From Leptospira congkakensis (GTDB taxonomy: Bacteria > Spirochaetota > Leptospiria > Leptospirales > Leptospiraceae): 64,000 bases of DNA. A model generated the notes under the pieces. The model searched no databases, was not told where the DNA came from, and saw nothing but the letters and a program-made list of their open reading frames with translations. Shown here piece by piece: positions 47,401 through 53,838 of this stretch. Every line of letters begins with the position of its first letter. The stretch's first letter is position 1. The stretch lies in the NCBI RefSeq assembly GCF_004770265.1, contig NZ_RQGQ01000016.1, positions 496,001 to 560,000 of the forward strand, given 5' to 3'. The translations under genes were made by a program, and so were the position numbers.

Positions 47401-47561
47401 AAGAAATGATTGGTCAAGAAAATTGGGAATCCATTGTGCAAAGGTATAGCGGGTATCCGATTTCTGAATCCAAACGTTTGTTACTCGAAAGAATCAAAGA
47501 ATTCACGGGAAACCGTTCTCCTGATGATGATGTGACCTTGGTTATTTTAGAGATTGAATGA
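44415..47561 (+). CDS. 7TMR-DISM histidine kinase-receiver-SpoIIE phosphatase fusion
   Basis: A 1048-residue multidomain sensor. It has a signal peptide (1-26), an extracytoplasmic beta-sandwich of the 7TMR-DISM type (about 35-185), seven membrane helices (190-390), HisKA with His421 in NTSHELKTPLNG, an HATPase (KDTGIGIP, GGTGLGLAISK), a receiver with Asp727 in LLDIMMPGMSG, and a C-terminal SpoIIE phosphatase (VGGDFFDF, IADVSGHGITAALISA, DDDVTLVILEIE). It probably autophosphorylates and uses the receiver to control phosphatase output in a partner switch. It starts with TTG. It divides fliJ from fliI on the other strand. Confidence 0.9.
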   Translation: MSNKYLHLIGSAVFLFCLATLPLLATPPAEIVRKSQGNPVHLEGEWEFYPHTFLSELSEVPTNKLHVLVPGIWNSDLGSGKGFGTYRLLLERPEGTDPDAVYGIELVDLATASRVYWNGKLLGSSGVVSKNPEESVPSYQFQFYQLPWKDGPNELLVEISNFHHDKGGMWEPPYVGEWKKLFKENEKDLASSLFLAGAVFIIALYHFGLFYFRRSDKGNLLFGFAALLLSLRTLFTGERFGFNELSPYIGWNLCLRIEFLTFYLSPYLFFAFFREFYPNFYPRWMHRILLVPTLIFVSFILILPTSVYTRLNGYFHIVLLSGIFLIFQGVFRAVLARKESSLLFAIGIISVAIAAFIDLLNAYQLVYTVEAIPIGIFVFILVQSLTLSRRFSKAFSDVESLSKRLLALDKLKDEFLANTSHELKTPLNGIIGIAESMFDGIGGRLNQEQRQNLGMIVSSGKRLSSLVDDILDFSKMKNRDLDLDLKAIDLHQICDLVLVISRPLYVTKNLTVRNHVPMDFPPILGDEARLQQILFNLIGNAIKFTEKGRIDVSAEIMERMLVLSIKDTGIGIPKDKFADIFKSFEQVDASTTRKFGGTGLGLAISKRLVELHGGSIWVESIEGEGSIFRFTLPLAREGEIPMEKPPVKKADLWFGGESPEFEPIEETTEEYDGEKIKVLVVDDEPINRQVLKNHLTLIGCDVYEASNGGDAIRMVRDDGPFELMLLDIMMPGMSGYDVCMVLRESYSLYQLPILFLTAKNQITDIIASLEAGGNDYLAKPFDKRELISRAKNLITLKKAVEEQNKFIAFQNELGLARKLQSSILPEEAPNIAGIKSEFYYEPMDSVGGDFFDFHAISETELGVIIADVSGHGITAALISAMLKIAFSTQIRLSREPAQLMTQINSTLLGKMKGAFVTASYIYINLETKEMVHARCGHPPLVINRVGENKPLLSLPQGKLIGWIPELDIQEDVIPLRAGDRIVLYTDGITEATNKEKEMIGQENWESIVQRYSGYPISESKRLLLERIKEFTGNRSPDDDVTLVILEIE

Positions 47562-47588
47562 TTTTTTTAATGATTCATCCGGTTTGGA

Positions 47589-47613
47589 AGATTTTGAAAT
47601 CTGAAATTTTTTT
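47589..47613 (+). terminator. terminator-like hairpin after the kinase-phosphatase gene
   Basis: AGATTT (47589-47594) pairs with AAATCT (47597-47602), followed by seven T residues (47607-47613). It is short and AT-rich but correctly placed 28 bases after the stop, in the gap to the convergent fliI gene. Confidence 0.45.
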
Positions 47614-47664
47614 AAAACAAAAAATGATAAAGGTAAATAGAGCGGTTAGGTCGGATACGTTAAT

Positions 47665-49029
47665 TTAAAAATCATCATCATTACGAGAAGAAGATTGTAG
47701 AATTTTTTCCAATCGTTTGGTTGCATCATTATAACTTGATTTTTCTTCAATCCTTTGTCTTAGGTAATCATCAATTTGCGATTTTTTATCAATGGCCATA
47801 TCCACTTTTTCATCTGCACCACGAACATAGGCATTGAGTAAAATAATATCTTCTGAGTTTTTGTATTTGGAGATGAGTTCCCGAACAATGGAGGAACGCA
47901 TATAATGGTCTTCATTTACAATTTTTTGCATGAGTCGTGATAAAGAAGCCGGAACATCAATAGCCGGATAGTGACTTTGTTCGGCTAGTTTTCTTGTGAG
48001 TACAATATGTCCGTCAATAAACCCTCGTACTTTATCGGCAACGATATCATCCATATCATCTTCGGCATCGGTTAATACAGTATAAAATCCGGTAATGGAG
48101 CCACCGTTATGTGATGTTCCTGCTCGTTCTACAAGTTTTGCCATTTTTGTAAACACACTGGATGCATATCCTTTGGTTACCACTGGTTCTCCAATGGAAA
48201 GTTCTCGTAGGGCCTCTGCATAACGAGTGAGAGAATCCATATACAAATTGACGGACATTCCTTTTTCTCGAAAGTATTCTGCGGCAGAACAAGCTAAGTT
48301 GGCACAACTCACTTGTTCCATTTTGGAAGAATCAGAAGTTGCTACAAAGACAACCGATTTTGCGAGAGCTTCCTTCCCAAGTTCTACATGTAAGAATTCA
48401 TTTACCTCGCGACCCCTTTCTCCAATCAGAGCCACCACGTTCACATCGGCGTTCGTATAACGAGCGATCATCCCAAGTAAACTGGATTTACCCACACCAG
48501 ATCCAGAAAAAATTCCAATCCTTTGGCCGCGACCTACGGTTAACATTCCATCTATGGCACGAACTCCTGTTTCTAAAACATCAGTGATGGGGGGACGATC
48601 TAGTGGATTGAGAAACCTTGGTTCTGAGGCCCTTTCTTCTTTGGTGATGAGAATCCCTTTGTTATCGATGGGTTTGCCGAGACCGTTTAACACTCGTCCT
48701 AAAAGTTCTGGCCCAGCGTTAAGAGTGATTTGCCTTCCGGAAGAAAATACAAATGCATGGGGAAAAATCTCTTGCGTGTCACCGAGCGGCATCAAGGTAT
48801 AAAGATGGTCTTTGAAACCAACAAGGACACAAGCCAAATACCCTTTGTCCGAACCACGTTCGACTTCTAAAATTTCGCCAACCTTGGAATCAGGTGGCCC
48901 TTGGGAATAAATGACATTGCCCACCACGGATACAACGACCCCACTTTTACGAATGGGTTCAATTTTTTCGACGACATTCAGGTATTTGGAAATGGCATCG
49001 ATATGTTCCGTAAATTTCTTTTCGATCAT
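47665..49029 (-). CDS. fliI: flagellum-specific ATPase FliI
   Basis: A 454-residue ATPase of the flagellar type III export apparatus, related to F1-beta. Walker A FSGSGVGKSSLLGMIAR, the GERGREVNEFL segment, Walker B NLYMDSLTRYAEALRE and SITGFYTVLTDAEDDMDDIVAD are all present. The usual neighbours fliH and fliJ are not adjacent here. It could be transcribed alone. Its end faces the kinase-phosphatase gene. Confidence 0.96.
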   Translation of the reverse strand: MIEKKFTEHIDAISKYLNVVEKIEPIRKSGVVVSVVGNVIYSQGPPDSKVGEILEVERGSDKGYLACVLVGFKDHLYTLMPLGDTQEIFPHAFVFSSGRQITLNAGPELLGRVLNGLGKPIDNKGILITKEERASEPRFLNPLDRPPITDVLETGVRAIDGMLTVGRGQRIGIFSGSGVGKSSLLGMIARYTNADVNVVALIGERGREVNEFLHVELGKEALAKSVVFVATSDSSKMEQVSCANLACSAAEYFREKGMSVNLYMDSLTRYAEALRELSIGEPVVTKGYASSVFTKMAKLVERAGTSHNGGSITGFYTVLTDAEDDMDDIVADKVRGFIDGHIVLTRKLAEQSHYPAIDVPASLSRLMQKIVNEDHYMRSSIVRELISKYKNSEDIILLNAYVRGADEKVDMAIDKKSQIDDYLRQRIEEKSSYNDATKRLEKILQSSSRNDDDF

Positions 49030-49255
49030 GGGGGCTTTTCACTCATCCAATCATGTGACATAATAAAATCAAGCGAATTGAGGAAGGGGAAGAGCTGTCT
49101 GGGATGGAAGGGATGTCTGCGAAAACCTTCTAAACTCGTTTGGAATCCTTACGGCGGGTAAGGCGTGAGGTTTTTTCGTTTTGACGTTCCTCTTCGAAGG
49201 CTCCATTCCATCCAATGGAAATGGGAGCCTAAAAGACGAATAGAAACCCTTGAAT
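49030..49255. other. intergenic region with imperfect long hairpin
   Basis: These 226 bases lie between the fliI start and the stop of the next minus-strand gene. GGCTCCATTCCAT near 49180 can pair, with two single-base bulges, with the GGAAATGGGAGCC ending near 49210. CCTTAC/GTAAGG near 49147-49163 is a second small hairpin. Either may end the lipoprotein transcript, although no T-run follows on the minus strand. No gene is visible. Confidence 0.4.
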
Positions 49256-50086
49256 TTATCGGCAGAGTTTGATTTGGTCGATATTGGAGATTTGGCGGGG
49301 AGCAGCTATCTTTTTGCCAAGGACTACATTCCCGCCATCCCCTAGGCTTGCCGATTCGTAAGCCCATTTGCCGAAGTTTGTGGAAACGGTAAAACATTCA
49401 GGAAAAGTTTTTGTTTCTTGGATCTCCGATCCGTTCCAAACTAAAATTCTATCTGGGGTTCTTAAATAGAGTTTTTTTCCATCTTCTGCCCATCGAATTC
49501 CATAGAGAGGAAGAGCGGTCCAAAAGTTGATCGGAAAGGTTTGGATTTTTTTATCGGAAAGTTGGATGAGGTTGAGTTCAAATTCAGAAAATTCACCTTC
49601 CGCTGCTGGGTTTGCCGTGATGAGAGCCACCAAGCTTCCGTTAGGGGAAGGTGCCATTTGGAAAATGATTCTTTTTTCTGGAGTTGCCGGATAAGAAAAG
49701 GCTCCCCCAGATTCTGGATACAAAGATAAAGTTTGGTTTAAGGTTCCATATTCATCATCTTTGCCATATAACACAAATAAAGTGGATGAACTGGTATGAT
49801 AAAAAATTCCATCCCCTAGTGACCAAGAGGGAAGGTCCCATTCTTTAATCGACTTTCCACCTGTGGGTGCATTTTTCACCAATTTGATTTTGCTTTTATA
49901 ATTTCGTTTGTCTGTGGTTCCGTTTAAGGGATTCCAAGAATCTTTTTCTTCGTATCCTACAGTGAGGACCAAGTTGAGATTGGGGTCGTTTGTTGGAGAG
50001 ACTTCTTCTGGCAATTGTGTCTGGCGCCAAATCATTTGAGAACATCCGATTAGGGTTAAAGCTAAAATAGCGAGGAGGGACTTCAT
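49256..50086 (-). CDS. lipoprotein with beta-propeller-like repeats
   Basis: A 276-residue protein. The signal peptide ends in LTLIGC (Cys15), a good lipobox. The mature part has repeated strand patterns with SPNGSLVALI and WAEDGKKLYLRTPDRILVW, reminiscent of WD40/TolB-like propeller blades. I cannot name a family. It is preceded by a terminator of the upstream zinc-protein gene, so it probably has its own promoter. Confidence 0.7.
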   Translation of the reverse strand: MKSLLAILALTLIGCSQMIWRQTQLPEEVSPTNDPNLNLVLTVGYEEKDSWNPLNGTTDKRNYKSKIKLVKNAPTGGKSIKEWDLPSWSLGDGIFYHTSSSTLFVLYGKDDEYGTLNQTLSLYPESGGAFSYPATPEKRIIFQMAPSPNGSLVALITANPAAEGEFSEFELNLIQLSDKKIQTFPINFWTALPLYGIRWAEDGKKLYLRTPDRILVWNGSEIQETKTFPECFTVSTNFGKWAYESASLGDGGNVVLGKKIAAPRQISNIDQIKLCR

Positions 50087-50122
50087 GACAAAAAGGATAG
50101 AAGGAAGGAGGGGTCTGTAAAC

Positions 50123-50144
50123 AAAAAAGGGGACTAAAGTCCCC
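50123..50144 (-). terminator. rho-independent terminator after the small zinc protein gene
   Basis: Read on the minus strand, GGGGAC (50139-50144) pairs with GTCCCC (50129-50134) over a four-base loop and is followed by six T residues (50123-50128). It lies 29 bases after the stop of the 104-residue protein gene. Confidence 0.75.
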
Positions 50145-50172
50145 TCTTAGTTAGAAAAATGCTGATAAAGGA

Positions 50173-50487
50173 TTATTTTCCTTTTTTAGCTTTTGCTTTT
50201 TCTTTGTTTTTTTGGTCAATTTCTGCTCTGTGAGTGTCGCAAAGTCTGTAAAGGATTCCTGTTACCGGATTTTTACGAGTGACTTTTGTTCCACAAACGA
50301 TGCAAAGACCTTGAGCTCTTCTTCTTTTGTAGAGTTGTTGTACTCTTTCTGCACCAGAAGCCTTGTATTTAGAGATTTGAATTCTGAATCCTTTGAAAAG
50401 GTAGTTTCCAATGGATTTTTCAGGATCTTTTTTCAAATCCTCTGCAATTTTGTCGATTTGTCCTGGGCCTACTTTTTGTGGTTCCAT
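50173..50487 (-). CDS. small basic protein with Cys4/His zinc-finger-like motif
   Basis: A 104-residue, strongly basic protein. After a helical N-terminus, YKRRRAQGLCIVCG followed 17 residues later by LCDTH gives a CxxC...CxxH zinc-binding pattern, and the tail is Lys/Ala-rich. This suggests a nucleic-acid-binding protein, but I recognise no named family. AAGGA precedes the ATG, and the gene has its own terminator, so it is probably a well-expressed single-gene unit. Confidence 0.75.
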   Translation of the reverse strand: MEPQKVGPGQIDKIAEDLKKDPEKSIGNYLFKGFRIQISKYKASGAERVQQLYKRRRAQGLCIVCGTKVTRKNPVTGILYRLCDTHRAEIDQKNKEKAKAKKGK

Positions 50488-50532
50488 AGCTTTCTTTTTC
50501 CTTTAAATCTAGATTTTATCTTTTTTTGACGA

Positions 50533-50558
50533 GGGAAATTCCCTTGCTCTAACAAGGG
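50533..50558 (-). promoter_or_regulatory. two overlapping, mutually exclusive hairpins upstream of the zinc protein gene
   Basis: CCCTTG (50541-50546) pairs with CAAGGG (50553-50558), while GGGAA with TTCCC (50533-50543) form a second hairpin that uses the same CCC. They lie about 45-70 bases before the ATG of the 104-residue protein and after the 4Fe-4S gene. They could be the end of the murA transcript or a leader switch. No T-run follows. Confidence 0.35.
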
Positions 50559-50660
50559 TATCTCTCTGATCACTGAAAAATTCAAGATATTTTTTCATCG
50601 AATAACAATTTTTTGATGTTTTGCGGTGATTTTTTTTCTAAAACGATTGATAGGTGATGT

Positions 50661-51338
50661 TTATTGTTTTTTGAATTTGATTTGAATTGCTTTCGGAAAA
50701 CTCGGACAGGATTCAACACAGAGTCCACATCCAGTACAAGAGGATGTATTAAAAATCGGCAAATTTCCTTTAAATTTTACTGTTTTTTCGATGGGACAAG
50801 TAACTAAACAAACATTACAAGTCGATTCACCAGTTTTTCCGTTAATACAATGTTCTGTGATGGCTTTCGCCTTACCGAAATTTGGTTTTTCATCGGACAG
50901 TTCGTACGGTAAGAGTGCCTCTTCAGGACAAACACTAATACAAGGCCAATCGGTGCACATATGGCAAGCCTTTGCATTAGGATCAAAATGTGGAAAGTTT
51001 TTTCCCGATTCAGGAACGGTAACAGGGAATAAGACGGCATAAGGACAGGCAAAAATACATTCATTACATCCCGTACATAGAGAAAAAAAATCGGGAGAGG
51101 CACCAGGAGGAAGGGCAAGTGTCTGGAACATCCTAGTTTTGCGTTTCCGGACAGTTGTTGGTTTTGATGTCGTCTTTACTTTGTCAGATGGTCTTTTTCC
51201 TTTCTTTTTGGGTTTTGTTACGGGAGTTTTTTCGTCTTCCCAAACTTCTCGTATGGTTTCGGTAATTTCATCCGCCTTGTTGAAGGTAAATTGAAATACG
51301 GATTTGAAACCCTCTCGGAAAAGATCCTTTCGTTTCAT
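50661..51338 (-). CDS. 4Fe-4S ferredoxin-type protein (NapF/NapG-like)
   Basis: A 225-residue cytoplasmic protein. After a basic N-terminal region (about residues 1-80) there are four Cys clusters: CTGCNECIFACP, CHMCTDWPCISVCP, CINGKTGESTCNVCLVTCP and CTGCGLCVESCP, enough for up to four [4Fe-4S] centres, in an arrangement like NapF/MauM-NapG proteins. No nitrate-reductase genes are nearby. Its ATG directly follows the murA stop, so it is coupled to murA. The redox partner is unknown. Confidence 0.85.
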   Translation of the reverse strand: MKRKDLFREGFKSVFQFTFNKADEITETIREVWEDEKTPVTKPKKKGKRPSDKVKTTSKPTTVRKRKTRMFQTLALPPGASPDFFSLCTGCNECIFACPYAVLFPVTVPESGKNFPHFDPNAKACHMCTDWPCISVCPEEALLPYELSDEKPNFGKAKAITEHCINGKTGESTCNVCLVTCPIEKTVKFKGNLPIFNTSSCTGCGLCVESCPSFPKAIQIKFKKQ

Positions 51339-52661
51339 CTAATCAGAGACTCTTTCGATTTGAGCCCCCAAAGAACGTAGGCGGGTATCAATCGATTCAA
51401 AACCTCTATCAATTTGAACAATGTTATGAATTTCGCTTTGTCCCTCGGCACAAAGAGCAGCAATGATCATCGCCATCCCGGCACGAATGTCGGGACTTGC
51501 AACTCTTTGGCCATACAATCGATTGGCACCAATCACAATGGCTCTATGCGGATCACAGAGGATGATTTGGGCACCCATGGCAATGATGTTGTCCACAAAG
51601 AAGAGTCTTGATTCAAATAGTTTTTCGTGGATGAGGACTGTTCCTTTGCACTGCGTTGCTGTCACCAAAGCAACAGAAGTCATATCGGCAGGAAATCCCG
51701 GCCAAGGAGCGTCATCAATTTTGGGTGTGGCACCATGGTAGTCGGGGATGATTTCCATCTTTTGGTCAGAAGGAACAAGGATTCCGTTTTCCGTTGGCCT
51801 GACTTCGATCCCCAGGCGAGAATAGACCATTCGGATCATACGAATGTCTTCTGGGTTCACATCGGTGATGTGGATTTCTCCACCTGTAACAGCTGCAAGG
51901 CTGATAAAAGATCCTATTTCTAAATAATCGGAACCAATACGATGTTTTAGGCCACCGAGAGGAGAAGATAGTTTACTAACACCAGTGATTGTTAGGTGGT
52001 TTGTTCCCACTCCTTCAATTTTGGCACCAGCAGCGATTAAAAAACGACAAAGTCCTTGGACATGGGGTTCGGAGGCAGCGTTACGAATCGTTGTTAGGCC
52101 CTCGGCGTAAACTGCAGCCATCACTGCATTTTCTGTAGCTGTGACTGATGCTTCATCAAGTAAAATGTCTTTTCCCACCAAACGGTCAGCAGTGATCATA
52201 TATCCGTCTGGAAAAACTTCTATTTTGGCACCAAGAGCCTCTAAGGCAAGTAAGTGGGTGTCCATTCTCCGACGGCCAATTTTGTCTCCACCTGGTTTTG
52301 GTAAAAAAACTCTTCCCGTGCGGGCAAGGATGGGTCCCGCTAGTGTCACAGCTCCTCGGAGTTGAGAACAAAGTTCATAGGGAAGGTCCGATTTCACTGG
52401 ATTTTTTTTCTGGAAGAGGTATGATCCTTTTGTACCTGTGGCAGTGATTTCCACACCAATATGGCGTAGAACTTCCATGAGTTTGAGTACATCGGCGATT
52501 TCTGGAAGGTTTTCCAGAATGACATCTCCTTCCCAAAGAAGGAGGGCACCGAGAAGTGGAAGTGCTTCGTTTTTATTTCCTTGGGGAACAACTGTCCCGT
52601 GGAGAGGATTTTTGCCGATAATTTTGAAGTAGGAGGAACTCACCTTGCTTCCATTCACCAC
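51339..52661 (-). CDS. murA: UDP-N-acetylglucosamine 1-carboxyvinyltransferase with Cys-to-Asp active site
   Basis: A 440-residue enzyme for the first committed step of peptidoglycan synthesis (enolpyruvyl transfer from PEP). The Lys in [18 protein letters not shown], the [16 protein letters not shown] segment and the domain repeats are intact. In the catalytic loop [18 protein letters not shown], the usual Cys (Cys115 in E. coli) is Asp126. In other bacteria this Asp form is active and insensitive to fosfomycin. The start may be GTG 52661 or, more likely, the GTG at 52643, which has GGAAG upstream. Confidence 0.95.
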   Translation of the reverse strand: MVNGSKVSSSYFKIIGKNPLHGTVVPQGNKNEALPLLGALLLWEGDVILENLPEIADVLKLMEVLRHIGVEITATGTKGSYLFQKKNPVKSDLPYELCSQLRGAVTLAGPILARTGRVFLPKPGGDKIGRRRMDTHLLALEALGAKIEVFPDGYMITADRLVGKDILLDEASVTATENAVMAAVYAEGLTTIRNAASEPHVQGLCRFLIAAGAKIEGVGTNHLTITGVSKLSSPLGGLKHRIGSDYLEIGSFISLAAVTGGEIHITDVNPEDIRMIRMVYSRLGIEVRPTENGILVPSDQKMEIIPDYHGATPKIDDAPWPGFPADMTSVALVTATQCKGTVLIHEKLFESRLFFVDNIIAMGAQIILCDPHRAIVIGANRLYGQRVASPDIRAGMAMIIAALCAEGQSEIHNIVQIDRGFESIDTRLRSLGAQIERVSD

Positions 52662-52687
52662 GATACGGATATGAGGAAAAGTAAATT

Positions 52688-53833
52688 ATGAATTTTATAG
52701 CACAAGTCGTTTGGATTTTTCCAAAATTTGATCCGATCTACCTCTTTTACATCTTTCTTATGGGTGTGGCCGCCTTTGTTTACGTGAAGGTGATGAACTA
52801 CTTACAAAATAAACAATCAAGCGTAGTGAACCACTGGGTTGAGTTCCAGAGATACGCCTCTGCCCGAAAATGCAACCAACTAGAACTCAATATCCTTCAT
52901 TCGTTTTATGATCACCTAAACGATGACGAACGCGAAATTTATCTTTTGCCTGAAAACAGAAACAAATTGAAAAACGCACTCTATCGTTATTTTTTAAAAT
53001 CCAATGCCAATACGACTGAAAGGGAAGTGGATCTTTTTGATAAACTCTTTCGCTCTGGGGTGGAATTCAAAAAAGAAATTCTATCTTTAAATGATCTGAC
53101 GGTTGGGGAAGTTGGTGCATTGGAAGCGGATGGACGTGAGGAACTAACTTATGTGATGCAAAAAACTGCTGACGAACTTCTTCTTTCTATCAAAGGACTT
53201 TCAAAGGATTTACTTGTTCCTGGTAAGGAAGCAAAACTATATGTATTTCGACCAAGTAGCGGTGGTTATTTGTTAGAAGGAACCATGACTCGTGCAAATG
53301 AAAGTGGTGTGATTTTCCATTTTAGTGGCAAAATTGAAAGAAAAGGTGAGTCCCATTTGATGTTAACAGAAAAGTTATCCATCACTGTTGCCCCTTGGCC
53401 TCCACCGGATGAAAAAAAACAAGTTTTGGAATTGGATAAAAACAAACTCCTTTTCACAGAAGAAAATATTGATAAACAATTAGAAGTTTTGAAACGGATT
53501 GCAAAGGACCAAAAAGAACATAATGAAAAAAGGTTCGATATCAAAGACAGTCCTAAACCTTTTATCACTCTTTCCGAAAGATTATCTGACCGTGGGATTT
53601 TGTTTACCTTCCCTGTGGAAATTTCACCAGAAATTTGGAAACTACAAGACCTTTGGGAAGTGAGTTTCTGTTTTGATACGGGTCCCATGTATCATATTCG
53701 CGCGAAGATGATGCCCACCAAACAAAAGTCAGATTTATATCTACTTCGTTATGTAGATGCTGATGAAACAGTGCGGAAAACTTTGTACGAAGAAATCCGC
53801 AAACGTGGTGGTATTCGAGAAATACTAACTTAA
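52688..53833 (+). CDS. membrane-anchored protein with YcgR/PilZ-like architecture
   Basis: A 381-residue protein. One N-terminal transmembrane helix (IYLFYIFLMGVAAFVYV) is followed by a helical region (about residues 45-150) and two beta-barrel-like segments (about 150-235 and 280-375) whose order resembles a YcgR-type N-domain plus PilZ domain. The C-terminal RYVDADETVRKTLYEEIRKR fits a PilZ ending. The c-di-GMP-binding RxxxR and DxSxxG motifs are not visible, so ligand binding is doubtful. It is divergent from murA, with only 26 bases between them. Confidence 0.5.
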   Translation: MNFIAQVVWIFPKFDPIYLFYIFLMGVAAFVYVKVMNYLQNKQSSVVNHWVEFQRYASARKCNQLELNILHSFYDHLNDDEREIYLLPENRNKLKNALYRYFLKSNANTTEREVDLFDKLFRSGVEFKKEILSLNDLTVGEVGALEADGREELTYVMQKTADELLLSIKGLSKDLLVPGKEAKLYVFRPSSGGYLLEGTMTRANESGVIFHFSGKIERKGESHLMLTEKLSITVAPWPPPDEKKQVLELDKNKLLFTEENIDKQLEVLKRIAKDQKEHNEKRFDIKDSPKPFITLSERLSDRGILFTFPVEISPEIWKLQDLWEVSFCFDTGPMYHIRAKMMPTKQKSDLYLLRYVDADETVRKTLYEEIRKRGGIREILT

Positions 53834-53838
53834 AAAAA

